A stretch of 64,000 bases of DNA from an uncultured Desulfobacteraceae bacterium (lineage in GTDB: Bacteria > Desulfobacterota > Desulfobacteria > Desulfobacterales > Desulfatirhabdiaceae), in the NCBI GenBank assembly GCA_903953895.1, contig CAJBLH010000133.1, forward strand, positions 1 through 64,000. The letters run 5' to 3'. The notes below the pieces were generated by a model. It was given only the letters and a program-made list of their open reading frames with translations. It was not told the DNA's origin and did no database searches. A program made the translations under genes and the position numbers. Position 1 is the first letter of the stretch, and every line of letters begins with the position of its first letter. Positions 9,333-18,040 of this stretch are shown here, one piece after another.

Positions 9333-10805
9333 ATGATGACTGAAAGCGCAACACTTCTTTTTCCGATTCTCATTACCGGCCTGTCTCCGCTATTTATCTG
9401 GCTGCTGCGTAAAAACATCAATCAGCGCGAAGCGGCTTCTTTTGTCGCCGGTATTCTGACATTTGCATCTGTGATGAGTTTTGTGCCCCAGGTTTTGAAA
9501 GGCAATATCCTGGTATACAAGCTTTTCGAGATATTGCCCGGTATCGAAGTAAAATTCTGTGCAGACGGCCTGGGGATGATATTTGCCATTGTGGCGTCAT
9601 TTCTCTGGATACTTGCCACCTCATATAATATCGGCTATATGCGATCCCTTAAGGAACATGCACAGACGCGATATTATTTCTGTTTTGCGGTGGCTATTTT
9701 CGGAGCACAGGGCGTTGCGCTGAGCGCCAACATCTTTACGCTGTATCTTTTCTACGAAGTCATCACTGTCTTTACCTATCCTCTGGTCGCCCACCACCAG
9801 GATGAGGAAGGCTTCAGCGGCGCCCGCAAATACCTGGTCTACCTCATGGGCACATCCAAGCTTTTCCTGCTGCCGGCCATGGTACTCACCTATGTCCTGT
9901 GCGGCACCCTTGATTTTAAGCTTGGCGATATGACAACCGGCATTTTCCCTGCGGACGCCAATCCCGTGCTGGTTCAGATCACCTATTTTCTCTATATCGC
10001 GGGCCTGGCCAAGGCCGCCATTATGCCCTTCCATAACTGGCTGCCGTCTGCAATGGTGGCCCCCACCCCGGTCTCGGCTCTCTTGCATGCCGTGGCGGTT
10101 GTAAAAGCCGGAGTTTTTTCAGTCTGTCGTATACTCCTGTCCGGTTTCGGGGTCAATCTGATGACTGATCTGCATTTAGGTTATGTCACCGCCTGTTTTG
10201 CAGCCTTCACCATTGTTACGGCATCGGTGATCGCTCTGACCAAGGACGATTTAAAGGCCAGGCTTGCTTATTCTACGGTCAGCCAGCTTTCCTATGTGGT
10301 TCTGGGTGTTGCCATGCTGACACCGTCCTCCATTACCGGCGGACTGGCCCATATCGCCCATCACGCCTTCAGTAAAATCACCCTCTTTTTTGCTGCAGGT
10401 GCGATTTATGTGGCTACCCATAACAAGAAAATCAGCATGATGTCCGGTCTGGGCCGGAAAATGCCCTGGACTTTCGGGGCCTTTGCTCTGGCCAGTCTGT
10501 CCATGATCGGTGTGCCGCCGGTGTGCGGGTTTGTCAGCAAGTGGTACATGATCAACGGTGCTGTCAGCGCCAATTACACGATTTTTATGACCGCGCTTCT
10601 GGCCAGTACAATTCTGAATGCTTCGTATTTCACTCCGATTATCTTCAAGGCGTTTTTCGAAGCTCCAACCACCGATCACTCTCATTTCTCCGAAGCGCCT
10701 CTGACCATGGTGGTTCCGCTTTTTTTCACTGCGCTGGTATCGGTGTTTTTAGGGTTGTACCCGCAGGTTTTTATTCAGTTCATACATACGATCAAGGGTT
10801 TTTAA
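9333..10805 (+). CDS. MrpD/NuoN-like antiporter subunit (extra), operon 1
   Basis: 490 aa, about 14 transmembrane helices, proton_antipo_M family. The TM5 glutamate is in LFYEVITVFTYPLV, the TM7 lysine in GLAKAAIMPFHNWLP, and the TM8 lysine in AVAVVKAGVF. It resembles the MrpD subunits of cation/proton antiporters. Canonical complex I has three such subunits (L, M, N); this is a fourth, placed between nuoK and a small membrane protein. Operon 2 has the equivalent gene at 41051-42538. It is predicted to add a proton or sodium channel to the membrane arm. Confidence 0.9.
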   Translation: MMTESATLLFPILITGLSPLFIWLLRKNINQREAASFVAGILTFASVMSFVPQVLKGNILVYKLFEILPGIEVKFCADGLGMIFAIVASFLWILATSYNIGYMRSLKEHAQTRYYFCFAVAIFGAQGVALSANIFTLYLFYEVITVFTYPLVAHHQDEEGFSGARKYLVYLMGTSKLFLLPAMVLTYVLCGTLDFKLGDMTTGIFPADANPVLVQITYFLYIAGLAKAAIMPFHNWLPSAMVAPTPVSALLHAVAVVKAGVFSVCRILLSGFGVNLMTDLHLGYVTACFAAFTIVTASVIALTKDDLKARLAYSTVSQLSYVVLGVAMLTPSSITGGLAHIAHHAFSKITLFFAAGAIYVATHNKKISMMSGLGRKMPWTFGAFALASLSMIGVPPVCGFVSKWYMINGAVSANYTIFMTALLASTILNASYFTPIIFKAFFEAPTTDHSHFSEAPLTMVVPLFFTALVSVFLGLYPQVFIQFIHTIKGF

Positions 10806-10856
10806 AGGGCTTTGTCAACGGCGTTATGCGAACCACAGCAGCGGGAGTCATCAACC

Positions 10857-11108
10857 ATGTCTTTTTTTAAACAGTTTACAGATGCATCTTTCCTGAAAAA
10901 GGCGATGTATACGGTATTGTCCGTGATGGTAGTCTTAAACGTCATGATTCTGCCGCCTCACCCGCATTTCGGCGCCGAGAAGATTCCGGGGTTCTGGGCC
11001 GTGTTTGGCGTGGTGGTTGCCGTGCTACTGGCCAGGCTTGCCAAGGGGGCAGCCCACACATTTCTGGGAAAAGACCTTGATTTTTATGATAAAAAAAATG
11101 AGAAATAA
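10857..11108 (+). CDS. Small two-TM protein of the complex I operon
   Basis: 83 aa from ATG 10857; upstream in-frame codons run through the tail of the gap after the antiporter gene. Two hydrophobic helices are predicted (about residues 16-33 and 44-61) with a charged C-terminus. I do not recognise a family. A similar-sized protein with the same hydropathy lies at the identical operon position in operon 2 (42535-42792); both have a [HD]-x-[HD]-type patch before a WxxFxG/WAVFGV-like second helix. The conserved position between the MrpD-like and L-like subunits suggests an accessory membrane subunit. Confidence 0.75.
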   Translation: MSFFKQFTDASFLKKAMYTVLSVMVVLNVMILPPHPHFGAEKIPGFWAVFGVVVAVLLARLAKGAAHTFLGKDLDFYDKKNEK

Positions 11109-11135
11109 TCCAACTGCATCCCTGAAGGAGGCAAA

Positions 11136-12896
11136 GTGACCGCGTTTATTCATCCCGCCATCCTGTTTGCCGGTTGCGCGCTGATCGTTCTGTTTCTGCC
11201 GGTGAGAATCGGCAGATGGTTTCCGCCCATCGCCGCATCCTTGGCTGTGTATTGTGTTGTCACCATGCCCGAGGGCTCATTTGCGACCCTGAATTATTTG
11301 GGGATGACGCTGAATTTGGGCCGCGTGGATGCCCTGTCTCTGGTATTCGCCCATGTATTTGCCATTCAGGCCGTTATCGGATTCATTTTCGCTTTTCATA
11401 TCACAGACCGTGCCCAACATGTGGCGGCTCTGATGTATATTACCGGTGCATTCGGATCGGTCTTTGCGGCCGATTATCCCACCCTGTTTATTTTCTGGGA
11501 ACTCATGAGCGTTTCATCGACGTTTCTGGTGTGGCTCAGGCGGGCGCCGGCTTCAACCAAGGCAGGTTTTCGCTATTTCCTGTTTCACACCCTCGGCGGA
11601 CTCATGTTACTGGCCGGTCTGCTGCTTCGCTTCAAGGCCACCGGTTCCTGGGCTTTTGATGCCGTATCGCCTGCAAGTGCGCAGTTCTATGATTATCTGA
11701 TCATGATTGGATTCTGTGTGAATGCAGCCGTCATTCCCCTGCACGCCTGGCTGCCGGATGCCTATCCGGAAGCAACCGTCACCGGCGCTGTTTTTATGAG
11801 CGCGTTTACCACAAAAACCGCCGTTTATGTCTTGCTTCGCGGTTTCTCTGGTTTTGAGATCCTTGGTGTCATGGGAACGTTGATGACGCTTTACGGGGTT
11901 TTCTACGCAACCATTGAAAATGATACCCGTCGCATTCTGGCCTATCACATTGTTTCCCAGGTCGGATACATGGTGGCCGGGATAGGTATCGGCACCGCCA
12001 TGACCGTGAACGGAGCATGCGCCCACGCCTATGCCCACATCTTATATAAGGGCCTGCTTTTCATGAGTGCCGGAACACTTCTCTATGCCGCCGGCACATC
12101 CAAGCTCACGGAACTCGGCGGATTGTTTCAACGTCTGCCTCTGGTGTGTTTGTGGTACATGATCGCAGCAGTCAGCATCTCCGGGGTGCCGCTTTTCTCC
12201 GGCTTTATCAGCAAGACCATCACCATTGCCGGTGCTGCTGAAGCCCATCATCCGTGGCTTGCCATCGGCATGGAAATCGCGGCGGTGGGCACATTTCTGT
12301 CGGTCGGCATCAAGCTGCCGTACTTCGCCTTTTTCTCCAAGCAGGATCCAGGGATGAAGCTGGCCCCGATTCCCTTGAATATGCACATCGCTATGGGAAT
12401 TTCCGGGTTTCTTTGTTTCTTCATCGGTATATACCCCCAATTTTTGTATAATCTTCTTCCGAATGTTGTCGAATATGTTCCCTACACGCCATGGCATGTG
12501 TTACAGTCTTCGATACTGTTGGGGTTTACGGGACTCGGATTTTATATCATGCACAAAAAACTCAAACCCGAAGCCAAGCTCAATCTGGACTTCGACTATA
12601 TTTATAGGCTGGTTGGTCGCATGGTCGTTGCCGTTGCACGCCGACCGATTGAAGTCATCGACATTTGGTGGAGTGAATTCTACCGGATCGGTGGCCTCAA
12701 GGGCTTGCTCAAGACGGCTGCTGGCTCCGCCTGGTTCGACAAGGCTGCCATTGATGGCGTGGTCGACGGTTCCGCCTACACAGTACAGAAAATCGGACGG
12801 ATTGCGGCGATGACTCAAACTGGCCGATTACAGGATTATTTGTCTACAGCACTTGTCGTCGGATTGACTGTCTTTGCGTTGATCTGGTTTTTATAA
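11136..12896 (+). CDS. NuoL-like antiporter subunit, operon 1
   Basis: 586 aa, GTG start at 11136 with AAGGAGG about 7 nt upstream. Antiporter core: TM5 glutamate in FWELMSVSSTFLVW and the block IPLHAWLPDAYPEATVTG. The lysine usually seen in TM7 just before PLHxWLP is an asparagine here (VNAAVIPLHAW); a lysine remains in TTKTAVY. After the core is an extended C-terminal part (about 430-586) ending in a helix preceded by TQTGRLQDY, as in the tails of NuoL proteins with the lateral helix. It takes the NuoL position before nuoM. Confidence 0.85.
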   Translation: MTAFIHPAILFAGCALIVLFLPVRIGRWFPPIAASLAVYCVVTMPEGSFATLNYLGMTLNLGRVDALSLVFAHVFAIQAVIGFIFAFHITDRAQHVAALMYITGAFGSVFAADYPTLFIFWELMSVSSTFLVWLRRAPASTKAGFRYFLFHTLGGLMLLAGLLLRFKATGSWAFDAVSPASAQFYDYLIMIGFCVNAAVIPLHAWLPDAYPEATVTGAVFMSAFTTKTAVYVLLRGFSGFEILGVMGTLMTLYGVFYATIENDTRRILAYHIVSQVGYMVAGIGIGTAMTVNGACAHAYAHILYKGLLFMSAGTLLYAAGTSKLTELGGLFQRLPLVCLWYMIAAVSISGVPLFSGFISKTITIAGAAEAHHPWLAIGMEIAAVGTFLSVGIKLPYFAFFSKQDPGMKLAPIPLNMHIAMGISGFLCFFIGIYPQFLYNLLPNVVEYVPYTPWHVLQSSILLGFTGLGFYIMHKKLKPEAKLNLDFDYIYRLVGRMVVAVARRPIEVIDIWWSEFYRIGGLKGLLKTAAGSAWFDKAAIDGVVDGSAYTVQKIGRIAAMTQTGRLQDYLSTALVVGLTVFALIWFL

Positions 12897-12912
12897 AGTT
12901 TTAAGGGTTCAG
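12892..12912. repeat. Intergenic repeat copy 2 (nuoL-nuoM gap)
   Basis: This segment, TATAAAGTTTTAAGGGTTCAG, resembles the one at 8427-8447 and likewise starts at a stop codon. The rest of the gap holds a 9-bp inverted repeat (12925-12933 with 12970-12978). Confidence 0.45.
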
Positions 12913-12994
12913 TGAAGTATAAAAGAATAGAATGGTTTCTTAACCCTTGGTTCTTTACCTTAACCCGTTATTCTATTCGTCGAACGGAGAACGA

Positions 12995-14539
12995 ATGAGT
13001 CAGACCACCATGCCGATTTTATCCATTTTGACGTATTTCCCACTAGCCGCATGTTTCGTTTTGCCTTTTATCAAAAACGAAAAAACGGTTCGGGTGTTTA
13101 CCTTGCTTATTGGTATTGCAGAGGTTTTTCTGGCGCTTCCTCTGTTTCGATTCAATATGACGACTCCCGGATATCAGTTTGTTGAAAAAATCGCCTGGGT
13201 ACCCCAGTGGGGACTGACCTATTACATGGGGATGGACGGGATCAGCCTGTTGATGGTGCTTTTGACCATTCTGCTGCTGCCCTTGTGCGTTTTGTGTTCC
13301 TGGACTTACATCTCCAAGCGGGTTAAAGAATTTCATTTCAGCCTTTTGCTGATGACATCGGCCTGTATCGGCGTGTTTCTGGCCTTGGATCTTGTCCTTT
13401 TTTATGTTTTCTGGGAAGCCATGCTGGTGCCGATGTTCTTGCTTATCGCCGTATGGGGTGGGCCGGAACGGCGGTATGCATCTGTCAAGTTCTTTCTGTA
13501 TACGCTGGCCGGTAGCACGCTTCTTCTTGTCGCCATCATTGCCTTTTATAAGGCTGGTGGCACCTTTTCCATCCCGGAACTGACCGAGCAGACATTTTCT
13601 TTCCGTTTCCAGTTCTGGGTTTTTCTGGCGATGGCCCTGGCCTTTGCTATCAAAGTGCCGATGTTTCCTTTCCATACCTGGCTTCCCGCTGCGCACGTCG
13701 AGGCGCCCACTGCAGGCAGTGTGTTGCTGGCTTCGATTCTGCTGAAAATGGGTGCTTACGGTTTTCTGCGTTTTTGTCTGCCCATGACTCCGGATGCCAG
13801 CGTCTATTTTGCACCCATGATGATCGCCATTTCCGTGGCCTCCATTTTATACGGCGGTTTTGTGGCCCTGGGCCAGAAAGACATGAAAAAGCTGATCGCT
13901 TATTCTTCCGTTGCTCATATGGGGTTTGTTACGCTGGGGATATTTATATTTTCACTGAGAGGCTTTCAGGGCGCGCTCATGGTTATGCTCAATCACGGCA
14001 TCACCACGGGTGGGCTCTTCATGATGGTTGGGGCCATCTACGAACGCAGTCACAGTCGGGAAATCGCCAGCAATATGGGACTTGGCAAGTATCTGCCGGC
14101 CTATATGTTTTTCTTCGGACTTTTTGCACTGTCTTCCCTTGGGTTTCCGGGAACCAACAGTTTTGTGGGAGAGCTTTTGGTTCTGGTTGGCATTTTTAAA
14201 GCAAACCCATGGGTTGGGGCCGCCATCATCCCGGGTGTTATGCTGGGAGCCGCCTACATGCTAAGACTCGGCCAGAAACTGGCCTGGGGAGAACCGTCCC
14301 ATGCCAAGGCGTGGCCAGATCTGAACTTCAGGGAATGGAGCTATTTGGTTCCTTTGGCGATTCTGGTTATCTATATCGGACTTGCGCCTGGGCTTGCCCT
14401 GCGCGCAATCGATCCATCGCTGAACCGAATACTGGATCGCATTTCGCCCAAACCCAAAACAGCCATCGTTGAAACCGCTGCTTTGCCGACACCACAGAAA
14501 GGCATTTTTGCCGGTGGTCTGTTTTCTTTATCACGCTGA
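12995..14539 (+). CDS. nuoM: NADH-quinone oxidoreductase subunit M, operon 1
   Basis: 514 aa from ATG 12995, chosen for the GGAG at 12986-12989; the longer frame to 12947 has no ribosome site. About 14 helices. The TM5 glutamate is in FYVFWEAMLVPMF, the TM7 lysine in [14 protein letters not shown], and the family block [15 protein letters not shown] is intact, followed by the lysine in LLKMGAYGF. It is a proton-pumping subunit. Confidence 0.95.
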   Translation: MSQTTMPILSILTYFPLAACFVLPFIKNEKTVRVFTLLIGIAEVFLALPLFRFNMTTPGYQFVEKIAWVPQWGLTYYMGMDGISLLMVLLTILLLPLCVLCSWTYISKRVKEFHFSLLLMTSACIGVFLALDLVLFYVFWEAMLVPMFLLIAVWGGPERRYASVKFFLYTLAGSTLLLVAIIAFYKAGGTFSIPELTEQTFSFRFQFWVFLAMALAFAIKVPMFPFHTWLPAAHVEAPTAGSVLLASILLKMGAYGFLRFCLPMTPDASVYFAPMMIAISVASILYGGFVALGQKDMKKLIAYSSVAHMGFVTLGIFIFSLRGFQGALMVMLNHGITTGGLFMMVGAIYERSHSREIASNMGLGKYLPAYMFFFGLFALSSLGFPGTNSFVGELLVLVGIFKANPWVGAAIIPGVMLGAAYMLRLGQKLAWGEPSHAKAWPDLNFREWSYLVPLAILVIYIGLAPGLALRAIDPSLNRILDRISPKPKTAIVETAALPTPQKGIFAGGLFSLSR

Positions 14540-14553
14540 GGAAGGAGAACCTT

Positions 14554-15987
14554 GTGAAGGTTGATTTTACGCTGCTTTTACCGGAACTGGTTCAGCTCCT
14601 GATCATTCTGGGGCTATTTGTTCAGACCCTGAAAAAACCGGGAACTGAGAGTAAGGGGATCTTTGGCCTCGGTTGGCTGCCGTGGGCTGCCGCCGTTGGC
14701 ATTGCCGTTTCTGCATTCAGTATGAAGCGCTCCGGCTTACTGTTCTGGGATGCCTATCAGGTGGATGGATTATCCCAGTTTTTCAAGACGGCTGTGTCCC
14801 TTGGCTTTGCCATCGCATCTTTAAACGCTCTATCCGCACCGACAGTCAGAGAAGATCAGCGGGCCGATTATTTGATGTTTTTTGCCTTAAGCTCATTGGG
14901 TCTTATGTTGATGGCCGGCTCCGTTGAGCTGATAACCATTTATATTTCGCTAGAGATTGCTTCATACAGTCTCTATGCCATTATCCCCATCCGTGGCAAT
15001 GATCCGCGCGCCGCAGAAGCCGGCATCAAATATATCCTTTTCGGTGCTGCCGCAACGGCGATAGCCTTGTTCGGTCTGTCTTACATCCTTGCATCCCAGC
15101 ACACCACCTATCTACATATTCTGGCTACCAAGTCCTGGACCTGGGCTGATTCGCCACTTGCAGTCACCGGCATCACCTTGTTCATGGTCGGATTCTTTTT
15201 CAAGCTGGCACTGTTTCCCTTTCATTTCTGGTGCCCGGATGTATATGACGGCACCAGTAATGAAACCGCCGCCTTTGCTGCTACACTCCCGAAGCTCGGG
15301 GCTGTGGTCATCCTGATCCGCCTGGTGGCACTCCTGAAACCGGAAATAGAGATCCTCACGCTTATGGCTGTTCTGTCAGCGGCGTCCATGACATTCGGAA
15401 ATCTGGCGGCTCTGATTCAGACTGATGTCAAGCGGATACTTGGCTATTCCAGTGTGGCCCATGCCGGGTATGTCCTGGTCGGTCTGGTCGCTGCCAGCGC
15501 TGCGGGTCTTTCGGCCGCCGGTTTTTACAGCCTCATTTATCTTTTGATGAATTTAACCTGTTTCTGGGTGATATGCAGCCTGTCTACAGATGGGAAGAAT
15601 CTGAAACTGGACGATTTGAATGGTCTTTATAAACGTGAGCCCTATCTGGCCTTTATTCTGGCAGTCGGCGCTTTTGCTCTGGTCGGTCTTCCGCCCACGG
15701 CCGGTTTTATGGGCAAACTCTTTCTGCTTACCGCTGCCTGGAATCGCGGCTATAACTGGCTGATCATCATAGCAGCGCTTAACACCGCCATTTCCATTTA
15801 TTATTATTTGAACATCGTCCGCCATGCATACACCCAGGAAGCTGATGACGCGCTCGAGATTGTGCCCGCCCGGTGCTGCAGCGCCCTCTGGGGCGGAGTA
15901 CTGGCGGCATCACTGCTTGTTTTAGGAATCATGCCCCAGCCGGTTTTCTGCTGGATGGAGGAAGCTGCCAGGCAAATGATGCCCTGA
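14554..15987 (+). CDS. nuoN: NADH-quinone oxidoreductase subunit N, operon 1
   Basis: 477 aa, GTG start at 14554 preceded by AAGGAG. The TM5 glutamate is in ISLEIASYSLYA and the TM7 lysine in FFFKLALFPFHFWCPDVYDG. The lysine of LPKLGAVV and the DVKRILGYSSVAHAG block are typical of NuoN. It ends the conserved chassis of operon 1. Confidence 0.94.
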   Translation: MKVDFTLLLPELVQLLIILGLFVQTLKKPGTESKGIFGLGWLPWAAAVGIAVSAFSMKRSGLLFWDAYQVDGLSQFFKTAVSLGFAIASLNALSAPTVREDQRADYLMFFALSSLGLMLMAGSVELITIYISLEIASYSLYAIIPIRGNDPRAAEAGIKYILFGAAATAIALFGLSYILASQHTTYLHILATKSWTWADSPLAVTGITLFMVGFFFKLALFPFHFWCPDVYDGTSNETAAFAATLPKLGAVVILIRLVALLKPEIEILTLMAVLSAASMTFGNLAALIQTDVKRILGYSSVAHAGYVLVGLVAASAAGLSAAGFYSLIYLLMNLTCFWVICSLSTDGKNLKLDDLNGLYKREPYLAFILAVGAFALVGLPPTAGFMGKLFLLTAAWNRGYNWLIIIAALNTAISIYYYLNIVRHAYTQEADDALEIVPARCCSALWGGVLAASLLVLGIMPQPVFCWMEEAARQMMP

Positions 15988-16020
15988 GTATTGGATTGAG
16001 CACGTGTTATATTTGTACTA

Positions 16021-16068
16021 TGCGCTTTTGAATTCACTCTCGATTGTTTGGGGTGGTTCAAAAGCGCA
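16021..16068. repeat. Inverted repeat after nuoN
   Basis: TGCGCTTTTGAA (16021-16032) is a perfect reverse complement of 16057-16068, with a 24-nt loop. A TGTTTTAT stretch follows. It could terminate the nuo operon, but the T-run is poor. It sits in the 299-nt gap (15988-16286) that also holds a promoter candidate and no gene. Confidence 0.5.
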
Positions 16069-16168
16069 AATGTTTTATCTACATAAGCTATTAAAGAAAA
16101 GTGATCTTTTCCGCCTTCGTATCCCTATTGAGTCCGTATCCGCTGTTTTTGATCTGTCTTATCAATTG

Positions 16169-16198
16169 TTGACAATCACCTTCCAATTTCATTATACT
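16169..16198 (+). promoter_or_regulatory. Sigma70-type promoter upstream of the four-TM protein
   Basis: TTGACA at 16169-16174, an 18-nt spacer, then TATACT at 16193-16198. This is the best consensus promoter in the window. It lies about 90 nt before the ATG at 16287, so this gene can probably be transcribed separately from nuo operon 1. Confidence 0.6.
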
Positions 16199-16286
16199 AA
16201 CCGAAAAAGTCTGCAGTCGATCCTGCCTGATCTGTTCCTAAAATAGAGTCGCGCGTAAAACGCCGCATGAAAAATTAAGACGATAT

Positions 16287-17048
16287 ATGAATGAGAAATA
16301 TGATTTAAAGAACCGGGATACGATTCTGAGACTGATTGCCGTATCGGTGATCGTTCTTGAGCTGTTTATTTTCGCATGTACGCTTGTTTTCCAGCTCGAT
16401 GAAAAGAATCATATCGAAACGCCGATCACCGAAGAGATGGCCAGGCTCTATATCGACCATCCGGAAAAGCTCAAGCCTAATGAGCGGATCGCCATCAGCA
16501 CACGAAACAGTATGTACAACAACCAGCAGCTTTATCTGCTGATCAGTGACGAAGCGGTTGAAATCCCTTTTCCTTGGAAAGGGTGGATTCTGATATCCAT
16601 TGGCGCCCCCATTGGTCTGTTTTTTCTGGTGACATTGATCACTAAAGCTTATTTTCAGGCCATAGAAACCGATTTCAAGGAAGATGACACAAATGCTAAC
16701 CAGTGGGTCACGGCGCTAAACCATCTAAGTAAGATCAATGTCATATGGTTCATGCTCCTTCTGGTCTGCGCCCTGTTTCTAATCTGGTACATTCCGGAAG
16801 TCGTCAAATTCGCCGGCAGCGTCACCACCACCTGGCTGACCAAATTCTGGTGGATCCCCACCACGTTGTTTGGTATCGTTTTTCTGACGATGATCTGGTG
16901 GATTTATTTGCAGTATCGCCTTAAAGTCAATGTCATGCATATGGAGATGGAAAAATTCAAGCTTCTGCAGTTTGAGGAACAAAAGGCATTGCTGTTGCCA
17001 GAGGACACCTCCGCACAGATCAAAATGATCGAACAGGAGCAATCCTGA
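16287..17048 (+). CDS. Four-TM membrane protein following nuo operon 1
   Basis: 253 aa with no family I recognise. Predicted helices at about 14-36, 92-115, 150-170 and 185-210. Between helices 1 and 2 is a conserved soluble loop with the segment MARLYIDHPEKLKPNER. The C-terminal 40 residues are charged and coiled-coil-like. A clear paralogue follows nuo operon 2 (50489-51256), sharing EEMAR-x-YIDHPEKL, FPWKGWIL-x-SIGAP and WYIPE. Association with both complex I operons suggests a role linked to that complex, such as assembly or anchoring; this is inference. It has its own promoter candidate. Confidence 0.85.
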   Translation: MNEKYDLKNRDTILRLIAVSVIVLELFIFACTLVFQLDEKNHIETPITEEMARLYIDHPEKLKPNERIAISTRNSMYNNQQLYLLISDEAVEIPFPWKGWILISIGAPIGLFFLVTLITKAYFQAIETDFKEDDTNANQWVTALNHLSKINVIWFMLLLVCALFLIWYIPEVVKFAGSVTTTWLTKFWWIPTTLFGIVFLTMIWWIYLQYRLKVNVMHMEMEKFKLLQFEEQKALLLPEDTSAQIKMIEQEQS

Positions 17049-17111
17049 CTGATCTCACCAATCATTTCTGTTTTAAATTAAATCTCGGAGTCTATAGGAT
17101 TGAGAATCAGG

Positions 17112-17207
17112 ATGTTGAAAAGATTTCATGCCGATATGCTTTGGGTCGTCCTGACTCTTGGGCTGGCGGTTCTGTGCTTGGGTTTTTACCGGATGTGGAT
17201 GCTGTAA
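17112..17207 (+). CDS. Possible 31-aa single-TM peptide
   Basis: ATG 17112 to TAA at 17205-17207. The peptide has a basic N-terminus (MLKRFH) and one hydrophobic stretch, LWVVLTLGLAVLCLGFY, with the topology of a small inner-membrane protein. The ribosome site is weak (CAGG). It lies 63 nt after the four-TM protein gene and converges on pyrF. It may be a chance ORF. Confidence 0.35.
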   Translation: MLKRFHADMLWVVLTLGLAVLCLGFYRMWML

Positions 17208-17232
17208 AGTTCAGTACATCCGGCTCTGATCG

Positions 17233-17958
17233 TTATCCGTTGATGGCGGCAGCGATTTCATCTGCAATTTGCTTCGCAGCGGCAGCGGGGTCTTTGGCGT
17301 TTCGGATCGGTCTGCCGATAACGATATAATCCGAGCCGTTTTTTACGGCTTGGGCCGGGGTGGTAACCCGCGCCTGATCGTCAGCCGAGACGCCGTCCCA
17401 GAGCGGGCGAATGCCAGGGGTCACGGCGATAAAATCCCTGCCGAACCGCTCTTTCACGGCAGATACTTCCTGGCCGGAGCATACGATGCCGGTGCATCCG
17501 GCGGCATGGGCTGTTTCCGCCCGTTTCATGACCAGTCGGGTCGGGTTTTCAGCGTATTCCTGGCAAAATCCTGCAGCCGCGATATCCTGTCCGGAAACGC
17601 TGGTGAGTACCGTTACGCCCAGCACCCCGACCTTCCCATTGGCCCCTTCGACAGCAGCCTGCAGCATGGCAGGGTTTTCAGCGCAGTGAACGGTTGTAAA
17701 CCGAACTCCAAGCTCGGCGACACCCACCATGGCGCAGGAAACCGTTGCCGGGATATCATGAAATTTTAGATCCAGAAACACCCCCGCCGAGCCGGATTCC
17801 TGAATCCAACGCACGATGTCCGGGCCTGTGCGGACAAAGAGCTCCAGCCCTACCTTGAACAGGCCAACATGGGCTGACAGCAGGTGGATTAAAGCTTTAG
17901 CGGCATCGACAGAGGGAACATCGAGTGGGAAAATGATATAATCCTTGGCCGTTTTCAT
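17233..17958 (-). CDS. pyrF: Orotidine 5'-phosphate decarboxylase
   Basis: Converts OMP to UMP in pyrimidine synthesis. 241 aa, usual length. The catalytic block FLDLKFHDIPATV is intact, with the Asp-Lys-x-x-Asp motif. The phosphate-binding end is seen in VTPGIRP and GSDYIVIGRPI. It stands alone on the minus strand between the nuo operon and rfbB. Confidence 0.95.
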   Translation of the reverse strand: MKTAKDYIIFPLDVPSVDAAKALIHLLSAHVGLFKVGLELFVRTGPDIVRWIQESGSAGVFLDLKFHDIPATVSCAMVGVAELGVRFTTVHCAENPAMLQAAVEGANGKVGVLGVTVLTSVSGQDIAAAGFCQEYAENPTRLVMKRAETAHAAGCTGIVCSGQEVSAVKERFGRDFIAVTPGIRPLWDGVSADDQARVTTPAQAVKNGSDYIVIGRPIRNAKDPAAAAKQIADEIAAAING

Positions 17959-18040
17959 GGGCGTTCATTGCACTCCAGCTCCTGAGTGGGAGAAGGTTTG
18001 GTGGTTTCAAAAATTAAGATTATGTCCGTTGACAGTATAT

